A stretch of DNA of 64,000 nucleotides, from NCBI RefSeq assembly GCF_029784135.1, contig NC_073746.1, positions 181,165,788 through 181,229,787 of the forward strand, in the 5' to 3' direction. Shown here in pieces: positions 21,103 through 33,921 of this stretch. A program made the position numbers and the translations under genes. The number at the start of each line of letters is the position of its first letter. The first letter of the stretch is position 1. Under the pieces are notes generated by a model. The model searched no databases, was not told the DNA's origin, and saw only the letters and a program-made list of their open reading frames with translations. The DNA comes from Toxorhynchites rutilus septentrionalis. Lineage: Eukaryota; Arthropoda; Insecta; Diptera; Culicidae.

Positions 21103-22881
21103 AACGGGAACGTTAAAATATTACCTATTACAGAATTTATACAACGAGATATTGTAGCGGCTGTTTTTGAAATTCCTACTACTCGTGGAAGAACAGAAAT
21201 CTGCGTGGCGTCTGCATATTTTCCAGGAGACGTAGACGAAGTGCCTCCCACTGGAGTCCAAGCATTTGTATCCTTTTTGTAGATTTCAGAATAAAGCATT
21301 CATCATCGGGAGCGATTCAAACGCACATCATACGATATGGAACAGCACAGATTTTAACACAAGAGGTGAGTGTTTATTACAATATTTGACAACCAATAAT
21401 ATAAATATTTGTAATGAAGGTACCAACTGTACTTTTATGAACTCCATTAGACAGGAAGTTTTGGATTTGGCATTTTGCAGTAACACTCTCTCTGAAGACA
21501 TATTTAATTGGCATGTTTCTGAAGAAATATCGCTGTCCGATCACAAACACATAATGTTTGACTATAAAGTGAATAATAGTATTAGAGAAACTTTTAGGAA
21601 TCCCAGGAAATCAAACTGGGAACTTTACTATTCCTATCTAGCGGTGGGAGGTAGTTTCCCGGAAAATGTATTAAAACTAGTGAGGAACTCGAAAAAACCT
21701 CTGTTTATGCTACAACAAGAATAATTCAAGCTTACAATAAGAGCTGCCCAGTCAAGGTATGATCAACAGACAGGGATGTACCATGGTGGAATGCTAGGCT
21801 GGAAAATTTAAGAAAACACGCTCGAAAAATGTTGAACCGTAATCATACTTCGCAGTGGGATGAATATAGGAAAGCACTCACTTTGTATAATAAAGAGATC
21901 AGAAGATCTAAACGTAAAAATTAGAGGCACACCTGTGAAAATATTAAAAAAATTCCAGTCGTTGCAAGATTACCAAAAGGTTTGGCAAATGATCATTCTA
22001 ATGGTTTAGAAACTCTCAAAAAAGAGGACGGAAAGTTCGCTTCTAATGCATCGGATACCTTGAGTTTAATGATGCAAGTTCGTTTTCCAGGATCCCGACC
22101 GGTCTTGAGTGATAGGACGACATGCATAGATCCACATACTGATTTGCAACAGAATCACACTTTACCGTCTGACGATTTCAATGAGTTGCTACTAGCCGCG
22201 TTCTTAGATATTGAAGGAGCGTTTGACAATGCAATCCACAATTCAATGAGAAATGCTATGATACAGCGTAATTTCGATGAAACTGTTGTAGAATGGATAT
22301 TTCAAATGCTACAAAAAAGAGAAATAACGTGTAATCAGGGAGGGGCCACAGTTACAATAAGAACTGTGAAAGGATGCCCACAAGGAGGGGTTCTTTCACC
22401 TCTGTTATGGTCATTGGCAGTAGATAACCTACTGGCACTGCTTGAAAGGATAGGATTTGAAATCATAGGCTTTGCAGATGATATTGTAATTGTAGTTCGT
22501 GGAAAATATGAGCATGTAATCAGAGATAGATTGCAATATGCTCTAAACTTAACCATAGCATGGTGTGAGGATGAGGGTTTATCTATAAATCCTCATAAAA
22601 CTACTGTTGTTCCTTTCACACGTAGAAGGAAAACGAAGATACCAGATTTGCATTTGCTATCCTCTTTGTCCGGAGATGTGGAGGAAACACCGGAACACGT
22701 CGTATTCGTATGTCCCAGATTCACCGCAAGGCGCGAGGGGCTGCCTACCCTTCATGGGAACATCGTGGAGGAAATGTGTCGTGACGAGGGCACCTGGAAC
22801 GCAGCGAACTGTGCAATCGTCTACATCATGTCCGAGCTACAGCAGAAGTGGAGAACTGAGCAGCGTGCGAATAACGCCTGA
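21103..22881 (+). pseudogene. R1-clade retrotransposon ORF2: endonuclease and reverse transcriptase, deleted
   Basis: The N-terminal endonuclease piece (21103-21282) reads FIQRDIVAAVFEIPTTRGR and ASAYFPGD; after a frame change 21266-21724 gives IIGSDSNAHHTIWNS and the catalytic LSDHKHI. The linker (21740-21980) reads LRKHARKMLNR and is followed by the RT frame 21982-22881: LDIEGAFD near residue 75, GCPQGGVLSPLLW near 131, FADD active site near 164. GCPQGGVLSPLLW is characteristic of the R1/LOA group. The RT fingers are largely missing before LDIEGAFD. After residue about 220 a deletion joins the palm directly to the C-terminal ETPEHVVFVCPRF, the end of the CCHC-like motif. A whole ORF2 of this clade is about 1,000 residues or more. 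The element is inactive but its 3' end is preserved. Confidence 0.88.
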
Positions 22882-23365
22882 CTATAAAAGATGAACAACA
22901 GTGAGATCTGAAGCACCGGATAGTACCCCACGAGAGCGGCCGTGGCGGAGTGCGCTACCTAATCGGCAATCCGCTGGGAAAAGAAATCCTGCGATGGTGA
23001 CTGTGACGAAGCGCGCGTCAAGTTGGAAAACGCTTCCTAATCGGTTCACGTCTCGACGGGTAAATGGATGCCTGCAAAATGGTCATAAGCGCAGTAGAGA
23101 GCAACGAATGGTGAATAAGAATATAGAGAAAAAGGGAAGGATCAACGCTAGTCAGCGTTGAAGACTCGGGAAGTGCATGAACACAGCCGCCCCCTGAAGT
23201 AGTCGCCTAGATGTGGTCCCAGGGGGAATGAGGCAACGAGTAGAGAGCTTGGTTTTAGTGAGTGAGAGCCCCACTCGACGTCTGGGTTAACCCTTCCCAG
23301 ATAAGGCTGGTAGAGCGCTCCTCACCTCTATAAAAAAAAACAAAAAAAACAAAAAAAAACAGGGC
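22882..23365 (+). mobile_element. 3' UTR and A-rich tail of the R1-clade element
   Basis: GC-rich sequence following ORF2, ending AGAGCGCTCCTCACCTCTAT and then about 30 bases of A runs broken by C. The same strand and the A-rich end fit the 3' terminus of the retrotransposon. Confidence 0.75.
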
Positions 23366-24099
23366 GTACTGTTGGATAGTACGACTTCGCAGTACTTATA
23401 AGCCAGACTTCCGGCATAGCAACTACTAACGAAATCGCTAAAGGTGGATCGCTTCGGACAGTCATAGTTCACCGCGGCACTGACGCATATTTCGAAAACT
23501 TAGACGTTCGTTCTACAGAAAGGGAATTTAAATGTTAGAAACTCGCTATACCAAGCGTATTGCTTTCGACGGAATTTATGTTGAGGAATAAATACAGCTT
23601 TGCCCAAAAACGATTGTTTCCATTGAAAATCCCGGTACTTTTCAGTATTACAGATTTTTGTCCTAAAGTACAGACAGGTACAGATTTTTTGGATTGTTAA
23701 ATTTATAACACGCGGACACGTCCAGCAGATGAGAAAGAGATTCGATTCCGATGACACGACCCTGAAGATTACTGCAATGGTACAATGGTCTCTACGATGA
23801 TGATTTACAAGAGCTGGAGAACGAATACCGTGCCTCAAAACTGAAATTGTTCCGTTATAAAATCACTGTTGCTTTATTTTTAATATTCTTACTATGTATC
23901 CGCAACGACACGTTGAACGCAATCTAAGCATTCGGGGGAAAGTTAAAGTAAGAGTTTAGTAAGAGTTGTATACGTATGATAAACAGATGAGTGAATTGGG
24001 GCTCGAGTGGTACATTTTATTCCAATAAAACATATTTTTCTTCGCAACAAACATTTAAATGATACAGATTTTAATACAGATTTTTGAAAGAAGAAGTGC
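23366..24099. other. No confident feature
   Basis: A plus-strand reading near 23705-23750 (TRGHVQQMRKRFDSDD) resembles the end of LTR-retrotransposon integrases, but the match is too short to call. The rest is AT-rich. Confidence 0.35.
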
Positions 24100-24600
24100 A
24101 TGAGAAAGGTTTTTTACCCTTCCAGTACAGATGAAATTGTGGCAACACTATTTGGTACCGATTTCAAGAGCAAATGCGTTGTATTTCATGTTGGGCCCCA
24201 TATTTCGTTGACCATCTTCAGCGTATCGAACGTGTTCAAAAACGTTTCGTCAGGTAGGCTCTACGTGGTCTGCCTTGGAATGATTCCACCAACCTACCAC
24301 TTAATGAACAGCTCTGTGTGTGGAATGCCGATGATTGGTGTTATAAAGAATTTTAATTTTCGATCTATTGACGAGATAAATCGATTGCAGTTATCTACTC
24401 CGAAAGGTACACGCTCCATCTCGACAGCTGTGTCATCAGCGACTCCTCGCGATGCCTAGTCACCGTACCATATATGGCCAAACAATCCGTTAGTTGCTTG
24501 CTGTCTGCAACGAAGTATCTGATTTCTTCGATTTCAATATAAGAAGATTAGCCTACAAGATTAGTATTAAGACCATTTAAGCAATTCGTACAACCATGAG
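24100..24600 (+). pseudogene. Jockey/CR1-group reverse transcriptase, C-terminal relic
   Basis: One plus frame from about 24180 reads WAPYFVDHLQRIERVQKRFV, a stop, then ALRGLPWNDSTNLP and CVWNADDW. This parallels the RIESVQRRFVRRALNNLPW block of the minus-strand element at 100-1437, so it is the post-RT region of a related element. The 119-codon frame at 24100-24459 is a shadow in another frame. No RT active site or 3' tail here. Confidence 0.7.
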
Positions 24601-25299
24601 GGGCAAGGCGTTTGGCATTAAATACATAAAAAACTTAACTGAGTAAAACTCTCTGAAACTGTCGTTCACTTTTTCAAAAAAACATCGTAGTTAATAGTAC
24701 CAGCTTTTGGTTATTCAGACTCTACGTGGATTTTGCGCAGATTTCGGATGGGCCCATGGATCGAACTGGGAGAGCCGGAGGTCTTGCTCAATCCAATCAA
24801 AAATTGGTTCCAGATCTGTGTACATGAAATGACATGGTCACCGGATCCAATCGTCATCGACCACAACTGGAACTGGAACTGTATCTAGAAATTCCGTGGA
24901 TGTTTCGTTCTTCAGGCAACTTCACAACTTCAGAGGCGATCTTCTGCATCTATATATATGGTTCGATGCTATAACGTAATCCTCTCCATGCCTAATGCGG
25001 TGATTGAAAAGAAGCGATGGTTGTCTTGACACAACATCTCAAGCTGGTACTGGAAGCAGATAGATAGGACTGCTCGAAAAAATCGTTCTAGAATTTGGAA
25101 TCGTTAACTTGACGACAAAACATATCAATGTGTCTGGATGAAACGTTTCCACTAGATCTAATACAAGGACCATTGATCATAACCGAGCAATCGTACTCAG
25201 ATAACAGATACAGAAGATTTACCTGATGCTATTTCTTCTATCTCTAATGGCCTTCCGGGACGCTTCCATGCGTACAATTGCCAAAGATATGCAAGCCTA
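24601..25299. other. Probably copia-derived, too decayed to assign
   Basis: This lies between the LINE relic and the recognisable copia integrase region. Frames change often; short peptides upstream of 25300 (LPCVQLPKICKPK) would be consistent with pol, without proving it. Confidence 0.35.
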
Positions 25300-26450
25300 A
25301 GGCGGAGAGACAATCGGCAAAGAAGCTGAAAATAAAACGTTCAGACAATGGAAAAGAATAAGTGACGACAGATTTCCGAAAGCTGTTGGAGTCGGACGGA
25401 ATTCTATATCAACCTACGTGCCCGTATACGCTCGACCTGAACGAGGCGGCCTAGGGGACGGCGCACTTTGGTTGAACAACTGCGATGCATGTTCAACAAA
25501 AAAGCTTAGAAAGGAGTTTTGGGCAGAAGCTATTTCGACAGCACGTTTTGTCCTGGAGGACAAAACGTCGAAAGAGTCCTGGAATGGAGAGAAGCCGGGT
25601 TTGGGACATCTCAAAATTTTTGGTTCAAGGGTGATGACCCTGGTTCCGGAGGCGAAAAGGAAGTTGTTCGATCACTAGTTCAAGATGGGTATGTTCGTTG
25701 GTTATTGTGGAGACAACAACGCCATCGGTAGTATGATTCTGAGAAGGGCTGTTTCCACATAAGCCGAGACGTCGTAGTTCTGGAGTAAACTATTGTTATT
25801 CGTAAGGTTTAACAACCAGGACAGCTGGTAGAGTTTATAGAGCCTTGCTGGGATGAGTTCCGTGGTCGAGCCTGCTGATGGAGTAGGAAATGCCGATCAT
25901 ATGCTCCCATCGCAACTGAATAGATCAGCTGATAAACGCAACACGGCGCAGCGATTGGGAGTGCCGTTTTCCGGAGCAAATGGTTGTTCCAAACGAAGAA
26001 AGGTTCCGACGGAAGCATCCAGAGGTATAAGGCTCGCCTCGTGGTAAAGGGCTGCTCTCAACGACGCGGTCTGGACGCGACCTGCCGATATTCGATGGCT
26101 CTGGCGGTGCGGTATAATGTGGACATCGACCGGTTGGATGTGATCGCAGCTTTTCTTCAGGACGAGCTGAAGGATGAGGAGATATACATGCTTCAACAAG
26201 AAGGGTTCGCAGCGGAAAACGGAAAAGTTTGCAGATTCTAGAAGGCGTTGTATGGTCTCAAGTGGTCTAGTTACAGGGAACACGCAGTTGAATGAGCTGC
26301 TGCATGAGTTCGGACTGAAGCGGTCGAGCGGATGCTGCTTGTACTGGTGTGTTCGCGGGGACAATACGATGTTTGTGACCATCTATGTCAACTACCTCTT
26401 GTTTTTCACTAATGATTGGAGCAATTTTCAGTGGCAGTATTTCAGGACCA
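25300..26450 (+). pseudogene. Ty1/copia retrotransposon polyprotein relic
   Basis: From about 25330 the frame reads KIKRSDNGKE (integrase core Asp), then SDGILYQPTCPYT. 25480-25678 gives RKEFWAEAISTARFVL, then EKPGLGHLKIFGSRVM and PEAKRK, the integrase C-terminal part. 25984-26241 begins the reverse transcriptase: FQTKKGSDGSIQRYKARLVV, KGCSQRRGLD, NVDIDRLDVIAAFLQDEL (catalytic Asp) and EEIYMLQQEGF; after a stop, KALYGLK follows. In another frame IYVNYLLFF near 26384 stands where copia has YVDDLL, so the catalytic Asp pair is lost. The piece between integrase and RT is largely deleted. No LTRs seen. At about 26451 the relic is cut by other sequence. Confidence 0.85.
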
Positions 26451-26815
26451 GATAGACAATCCCATATCGGTTGCCAAAAATGAAGTCTTTCGTTTGGCTC
26501 ACAAACAATTCGTAATTTGCTTTGTCGTAATTTTCCGCACCTCTCCTCAACACGAACAAATTACGGATACCACGAACCTGTAACTATCATGTGCCGTGTG
26601 TTTAACCGTTGTAGCTCCAGTTTTGACTGTCATCTCCCTCAAAACTGTCCCTCAAAAAAATTGTATGTTGTTGCTCACACATAATGTGGAATTTCTAATG
26701 TAATAGTTTTAGAAGGTTTTGTAGAAATATATTAAGATAATAGTATTTAAGTATCCAACATTAGGGCAAATGTTGCCTGTTGTATTTGTGAAATAAATAA
26801 ATAAATAAATAAACA
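26451..26815 (+). mobile_element. probable non-LTR retrotransposon 3' end with (AAAT)n tail
   Basis: A 360-bp segment begins with a short frame (VFRLAHKQFVICFVVIFR) and ends in AATAAATAAATAAATAAATA at about 26790-26813. A simple-repeat tail after a UTR-like stretch fits a 5'-truncated LINE inserted at the copia relic. Target duplications were not identified. Confidence 0.5.
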
Positions 26816-29564
26816 ACATAAATTAGAGTTGTTGGGATTTAAAGCTAGATAATTTCCCACCTCGGACAAGAACAAAACTGGGTTGACATATTTGCACATC
26901 ATTCAGGGGCGATGCAGCGCAACTGCTCGGACTATTCACGGGCTGTTTGCGAGTTCTGCACGCGAAAGTATAAGGCTATTAATTAAAAAGTTTATTTTTT
27001 AATTCAATCATTTTTTTATTCTTTCCCATAAACTTATTTTCGCGAAGATTCCTCCGCTTCGCAGGGTTTTTTTCCGCTGCTCGCTCCGGAGATCCTCTGG
27101 CGTTGGTCCGACTTGGAGCCGGCTCCAATTGACCGACACGTTGACCAAGAGACGACGACGACGAGGCATCTGTGCTGTCGATGATGTGGCGCGGAGCGTT
27201 GGAAAATAGTATATTTTTCTCTCACCGAGGCTCACATTTCCCGCAGCTTGTATAACAATTTCCTTTCCGTTTCGTGGCAAGTTTAAATAAGGTTTTTATA
27301 CAGTTTTGCCTGAGTTGTTCTTGGATTTCCAGGAATTTTCAAGCGAAGCGATGGATTTGGTCCGCTAAACGGAAGACCGGGTACACAACAACAAGAAAAA
27401 AAAATGCAACTTATTCAGGAGCAATGCTGGAAAAAAATGCAGTTCAGTGGCAGCTGCTGAATAGAAAAGGCCAAAGGCATCGAGCCACGAGAATTGAGCA
27501 AAAAGAAGGTTGCTCGATGAAAGATTCCCTCATAAAGTTATTTATGCATGAAAAATTTAGTGAATTCTTGCATAAAATAAAAATGCATAATTTTCTTCTC
27601 ATCCACTAACTAGGGCAGCTCGGCTGAGTCGGGAGAAAATATGCCTGTGTATATGGATGGCGAGAAACGTGGAGAACTTAGACTTATGTTGTCCTGCAAT
27701 GCCTTTTCGGAGTTGGGGGTGCTTAATTTTGTTTTATATGGTCGAAGTGGATTTATGGTCGCTTTCCATGCCTCTAATGAGAATCCCGAGAATTACCTCT
27801 CCTAGGGGGTGGTATAACTGTAAGAACAACAGTTCTGAGCTTGTTTCAGTCGAATCGGTCAATTGTAATGTTTTGTTTTGCAGGAAACTAAGAAGCAACT
27901 AACGCTATTTAAATGAGAGTGTTCCTCAGTCATCTTCGAGGCCAGATGTGAATAAAATAGATCGTATAATTAATAGTAAAATATATCCTCACACGCTTCT
28001 TTCTCTCGCTTGCAGAATCTCGAACACTCAAATCATTTACAGGATAAATCAAAACCGCATACCATTCATTCAGCTCTAAGCCATTCCTTGACACGAGCAT
28101 TCCCGTCTATCATGTGTCGTATAAACATCGGTGTTATTACATCCGAATATAAGTGGGTTGTTCTGATTCAAGTTTCAAGCGTTCATAATTAGCACATTTC
28201 CGTTCATTCAATTATTGTCGGAATTATCCACCTAGTGCATGTTGTGAAGGACCTGTTTCTGGTTTTCTGACTGAGGAGGAGGAGGGGGTGAAAGTGAGTT
28301 AGGAGTTAGGGAATATATAGCACTACACACTAACAAGGCAAATTAGCTTCTTTTTCGTTCTCGATGGGGGTGGAGAAAAGTTACATCTAATGGAGTTAAA
28401 GCTCAAACAGTTGAGAGTAGTTATGTCAGATTGAAAGAAGATACGGAAAAGGATGCCGCAGGAAGACATGGTTTTTTTTTGCATAGTTTCTTACCAACTA
28501 ATTACTCTACTTATCGTAATTACTCATACTGTTATTATACACATCGTTATCTCATACCTGATGCACTTACGTTGGGGTCCATGCAATCCAATTCATTTGT
28601 TTTCGTCGTCTTCGCTATTGGAGGAGAAAGAATTGTCGAGCCAAGTTTGTGGAAATAGCAAATGAAAGGTTTTTTAAAGCTACTACAAATAAGTTTGTTG
28701 GGTGTGTTGTACTGTTTGTGCTTGACATGTGTATGCGTGTTTGTGTATTTGGGAATTGTTATATTTACTTACAAAAAAAACATATAATGTTTAACAAGGA
28801 TTCGGTACGTTTTATGCCCAGAAAACTAAACTTTTCAATTAACAGTTTGATATACAAGGCCATATACGCGTTTTTAACTTTCCAATCTAAAATGTTAGAA
28901 TGACACGTATGCTTAGTCTATTATGCACTTTTAGGCTGTTCAAAGAGATCCTTCTTGTTTTTATGTGACAATGGAAGCGGATTCGGTGATGTCATAAGAG
29001 TGAGAATATATTTCTGATACTCTATCCCCTAACACGATCCACTAATGTCCACAGCACTGTAAAGCAAAAAGGTAATGGAGATGGTAGAGTTTCGAGCGAC
29101 ATAGCATGCGCTGCCATAACTATTTCTCAAATAGTGACGTCAGTCGTTGTGTTTATCGTTGATTGCCCACCGCATCCATGTGAAAATGCTATTATCAGGA
29201 AGTAAATATCAATTAAAAACGTACATTTTTTTTAGAGTTCCCGCTGAATATGTGATAGTGAGCAGTGAATATTTGTGAAATCATGTCGAAAAAGATGGAT
29301 AAAAGTGATATTTCCATGTGCCATTTTCACTCCCCCACGTTCATAGAAACAAACGAAGTTCCATTATTTTAACGTTACGAAGTTGATGTTTCGAAGGCTC
29401 TCAGTGTCGGTGTGTATATTGTGAGAGAATAATCGCCAAATAATCAAAATTTTACCGTAAATGTTACTGCTTTCTAGAAGTAAGCATACGTCTGCTCTCT
29501 GGACCTTAGCATCACATAAATAATCTAAATAAGCCACAATACAGTTGTCATTTGTTAAAAACAT
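26816..29564. other. AT-rich DNA without recognised genes
   Basis: Near 27030-27230 a GC-rich stretch carries a minus frame with MPRRRRLLVNVS and a second frame rich in Ser, Gln and Glu; I do not recognise either. The remainder has no TIRs, tandem arrays or motif-bearing frames that I can identify. Confidence 0.4.
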
Positions 29565-30460
29565 TGGTCGGTTATATCGATGATATAACCGCAAGGTTGA
29601 CGTGGGACTACCTTATCTTAGTAATCATTTGTTTGTGTTGATTAATATTTTGATTGAATGAAACAATTTCCGAATTCAATTGAATTTAATATATTTACTT
29701 TGTGAGTAAAAAGATTGTATAATGCCATGTAAGGTCAATTCATCCAATAGATGTTTCTTCGTTACAAGTAAATTTAATGACAGTCCTTTTACGTTTGGTG
29801 TGATGACATCTTGGTTTTGATGTCTCTGTTAGGCCTGACCTGCATTTGCAATGCCAATTTCCTCAGACACCCTGGTTCTGAAGTCTGTGTTAGGGAAACA
29901 CATTTCAGTCGGAACGAAAATGCCCCCGACTTGTATGTATTTACAATGTCAATTTCCCCACGATCAATGGATTTGAAGTCTGTGTTAGGGAAACACATTT
30001 CAGTCGGAACAATAATACCCCTGACTTTCATGTATTTGCAATGCCGATGTCTCTAACGCTGATTGGTTTTGAAGTCTGTGTTAGGGAACACATTTCGGTG
30101 CGAACAAAAGACCCCATACTTTCATGTGTTTGCAATGCCGATTTCCCCAAGGCTGCTTGGTTTTGATGGCTGTGTTGGGAAAACCGTAAATCGGGCCAAT
30201 CAAAACGAGCTAGTTAGGGCGTTTAAATAACGCTTAACATTTTACAGTTAATCAATTGATTATCTAATGAAAAATAAAATTTTATTAATTGCGATAGAAG
30301 CGTAGAAATATTACGTATCAATTAAAGCAAACATCTTCCCGATCCAGTAAGAAATGTTCGAGTAATAAGCATTCGGAATCTTTCATTTTTTTCCTGCATT
30401 AGGTTTTCATTTTACCCCCCATATACTCCGGTTAGACGTAGTCCCACGTCAAAACAAACA
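29565..30460. repeat. composite dispersed repeat (counterpart of 43350-44015, inverted)
   Basis: It starts with ATAACCGCAAGGTTGACGTG and ends CCGGTTAGACGTAGTCCCAC at about 30450. The part from 30180 to 30460 matches 43350-43620 in inverse orientation, and a minisatellite lies inside. GACGTGGGACTAC-type sequence occurs at both ends in inverse orientation, which suggests element termini. Confidence 0.7.
29868..30190. repeat. minisatellite, 96-bp units
   Basis: GAAGTCTGTGTTAGGGAA begins units near 29879, 29975 and 30071, with a degenerate fourth near 30167. Units also contain ATGTATTTGCAATGCCGAT and TTTCCCCA. Same family as at 11271 and 43615. Confidence 0.88.
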
Positions 30461-30905
30461 TTTCATTTCATGAGAATTTTGGCTCAAATTATCATGCAAC
30501 CGTGCGTACTTCGGACATTGTTTTGTTTATTCCATATACATTCCATATTGAGTGCAAATAATTACGACACTATATTTTGCTTGCCAACACAGATATACTT
30601 CGCCTACTGCTCCACCTCGATATGCACCTCATTGCGTCCACAGAGAAAATTCAGATTAGATTAATCGATGCTCTCATTCTCTTTAACTCTTTGAGGTCTT
30701 TTGTCTGCTCTCGGACACCATACCTTTTTCACCGTTCTGGTCGCTTGTCTGCTCTGAGCCACCACAACAAGGAACTATACTAATCTTATACTTTACGCAA
30801 CAATGTATCAGTTCACACTTTTTATAAACGAATTTTAAAGTCTAGTGAACTTGTCACGAATCAAAATGGTGTTTCTATGAATAATAAACAACGGTACTCA
30901 GTATA

Positions 30906-31188
30906 TTGATTGTGCTCCCGTGGTCGAGTGGTTAGCGTCATAACTAACATGCCGGGTGTTCGGGTTCGATTCCCGTTCTGGTCGGGGAAATTTTTCGTCA
31001 AAGAAATTTCCTCCGCCTTCACTGTGATCACGCGTATTCTAGAGCTTGCCACTCAGAATGCATTCAAGGCGTGTTATTTGGCATAGAAATCTCAACTAAG
31101 TACTAATAAAAATGACGCAAGTAATACTACGTTGAGACGGTGAAGTTCCTCTAGGAACGTTAGTGCCATTGAAGAAGAAGAGAAGAAG
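30906..31188 (+). mobile_element. tRNA-derived SINE, 283 bp, with target duplication
   Basis: The 5' part has a pol III A box (TGGTCGAGTGGTTAGCG) and B box (GGGTTCGATTCCCG near 30961). The body ends GTTCCTCTAGGAACGTTAG and a (GAA)n tail. ACTCAGTATA flanks it at 30896-30905 and 31189-31198. It would have been transcribed by pol III and mobilised by a LINE; the (GAA)n tail is shared with the 60-bp retroposed tails in this window. Confidence 0.9.
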
Positions 31189-31198
31189 ACTCAGTATA

Positions 31199-31844
31199 AA
31201 CAAAAGTTATTACCCATGCTTGAGGGAAGGCCTAATGCAATTTTTTTTGCATTGCGGCAATGTGTAGATGTAAAGAGCATGGTTCTGTATGTTCAAATAG
31301 AAAGATTCAAGCCGGAAAACATCAAACTAAATATTTTTGAGATATATGCGAAAACGAAGGCTGCATTTTATGGACTGTTCCGAAAGATATCACACGAAGA
31401 AATTTTTTTACACAAATTCTTTATATGAAAGTAACACCTTGAAACACATGTTTAGTGAATACTCATCTGAAGTTTACAAGAAAATTAATCGTGTTCATCT
31501 TTCATAATCTCACAAGTTATGAATATACTGCATATATTCTCACAAAGTTATACATCACTGCTTTTTCAAGTAAAAATAATCACGACCATTATGATACCCA
31601 TGTTCTTATTTAATACGACCGCAAAGGGTTAATCGTGTTAGAAGCTACATCGTATTGAGAAGTGTTGTACAAGTAAATTTTACGGTATCTTCGTGAGGTA
31701 GAGTTGTACATTTTGAAGTGGACGTATTTTCAGTTTCTACCATCTATCGTATCCTGGCATCCTTAGCATCAGCTTATAAATAGACATGGTAGCAGAAAAA
31801 CAATGGACTTTTTATATTCCGTAGGACTTTGAAAAAAAACTATT
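31199..31844. other. No recognised feature
   Basis: AT-rich sequence with no motif-bearing frame, TIR or array identified. Confidence 0.45.
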
Positions 31845-32435
31845 TTGATGACGCAAAAAAGTTATATTGGCGAGACGATGAGCATCAGCAGTCTTCCGAA
31901 AAACACTTACACATGTCCACGCGATGTGAAAATTCCATGTTTTTGTTTGAATTCGAACATGATTCTCGCTAGTGTTGAGTGTCTATCCCCAACACGAACA
32001 ATGATACACAAACATAGACATGTGAAAACAAACACAACACAAACTTGTCTGACTTTGTCAAAGGGATCCTTATTCTGTTATGCTACATTGGACCGGGGTT
32101 TCTTCGTGAACAAAAAGTGTTTGGTTGTAAACCAAAATGATCAGAGCTTGGTAGCTCAGCATATTGTTCACAATGCCATCTTGGATGCTGGTGGAGTTTT
32201 AAATGTTGAAATAACAAAAAGTCTCATGCAATACACGAAGAGCTCTCACGAGCGTTACAATAAAGCTCTTAAGAAGTCCAATCAGGAAGATGCAGATAAG
32301 AAGATCGTAGCGGAACGGAAGCGCAAAGCGGCGTAGGAAGCGAAGGAGTTAGAGGCCAGAAAAGTGCAAATACTTGCGGATGCTCAGAAAGAGTTATCAT
32401 TAATTGAGGAGCAGATGAAGTTGATAAAGCAGTAA
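31845..32435 (+). pseudogene. transposon-like ORF, C-terminal coiled-coil, one stop
   Basis: The frame runs 163 codons to a TAG at 32334, then stays open another 32 codons (EAKELEARKVQIL to MKLIKQ) to the TAA at 32433-32435. The second half reads DRGFFVNKKCLVVNQNDQ, QHIVHNAILDAGGVLNVEIT, then a Lys/Glu-rich helix predicted to be coiled coil. This layout, a short globular block followed by a charged coiled coil, resembles a recurrent group of metazoan repeat-encoded proteins, but I cannot name the family. The Cys-containing N-terminal half is unassigned. Not part of any operon-like arrangement; a single nonsense codon suggests modest age. Confidence 0.4.
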
Positions 32436-32499
32436 TCAATGAACCAACAAATGAACGTTTTTCAAAGCTAATCTTTCTATGTCAAATTTTATTATTAAC

Positions 32500-32890
32500 T
32501 AGCTGACCCGGCAAACTTCGTCCCGCCTAAAATTTGTTTTTTGTTATCAATACCTTCAAACATTCACGTTTTCTTACTAAGCGCAAGTTCATGGGTCCAA
32601 TCGCAGAACTGTTCATTGATTGATCTTCTAATCGACCCCGTTGAATTTACCTTTTACTTTAAAATTCCTAGTACTTCTACCAAAACTCATCATTATAATA
32701 TCAGATTATTTTCAGACACAGATCCCTCCCTCTTCACCTCTTTAGAGAGGGGGGAGGAGTGTCTATCAACCATAGAAACGTTTCGTACGCCCTAAAATCT
32801 TAACATACCAAATTTGGCTCCATTTGCTTGATTAGTTTTCGAGTTAAGCAGAAATTTGTTTTTCATTTGTATGACAATGAGATGTGATAA
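32500..32890. repeat. dispersed insect repeat
   Basis: It begins CTAGCTGACCCGGCAAACTT, a phrase I recognise as recurring in insect genomes, and ends with ATTAGTTTTCGAGTTAAGCA and a TTTCATTTGTATG block. It lacks coding capacity; the class is not settled. Confidence 0.5.
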
Positions 32891-33921
32891 ATTGTGATAA
32901 CTTATAACTGCTGCTTGCCTAATTATTGTTAAGCTTTCAGCACTTTACCTGTATTATTATTATGTTTAATCACAATGAAACCGTTTAACTCAAAAAGTTT
33001 TTTTTATATTCTGTCCCGTTTTTACAGTTTGTTTTACTATATTTCTTGTTCTATGACAATCTTCAACAGAGAAAAAAATGAATTCATCTTGTTTTGCAAA
33101 CTTGTAGAGTGCTTGCATGTATATTAGAAACCAGGATTTTTTCGGCAAAAAAAAGGCCAGGAAAACCGGGAAAAAACCAGGAATTTCAAAACACAAATGA
33201 AGCTGTCACCTAGAAGACATGACAAAAGACCATCATCGGTGGCCAGTCGTGATGAGTTCTTCCGCTCCGTTGTTGAAAAGTGTACTATTTTGAATTTATA
33301 TAGTAAGAGCCGTTTGCTATCTTGAAGAACAATGAGTTGAACTATAATGTTCTTCGAGAAACGGGAATTAAATCGGTATGTGGGCGCTGGAAATGAGCAT
33401 ATTCCTTAGGGTGACCACTATGCCCCCACTTCCCCTAATTGTCAAGCTAATAAAATATGGCACACTTCAGTACGTTGAGCATATTGGCTGAAGAAAAAAA
33501 TCAGAAAAAAGATCTCATTTTTATTAAAATATATTGACGTTAAGAATTATTTCCGCTACGAACGAATTTTAATTATGTGCATGCCAATCGGAAATTCTAT
33601 ATGGTTTGTTTCGTTGATATACGTTACGATTTCCTAATCCGTAAAAAGTTTATATTAACAAAAATTAAAAGCATTCCAATTTTCTCATTTATTTTGTCTG
33701 TCAATTTGTATGTGTACTTACTCCTAACGTCAATAGCGAACAATCAATGCATCGGCGAGGAGTATTGTTCATATACCACTGCGAATCGGACACGTGTAAA
33801 TTCCTAATTCGAAATGCAAATGCAGCGTTGGTTCTTCGGGCAATTTGGAGAGAGGAAATATTGCGATTTAGGGATCGCCTGTTTTCAACTTATTGGGTAT
33901 GAATAAGCAAGTCGCAATTTT
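32891..33921. other. No recognised feature
   Basis: AT-rich DNA; the frame at 32990-33196 and others have no known motifs. Confidence 0.45.

Noticed and set aside
30906..30980. Functional tRNA gene
   Set aside because: A and B boxes are present, but the body continues as a 283-bp SINE with target duplications and a (GAA)n tail.
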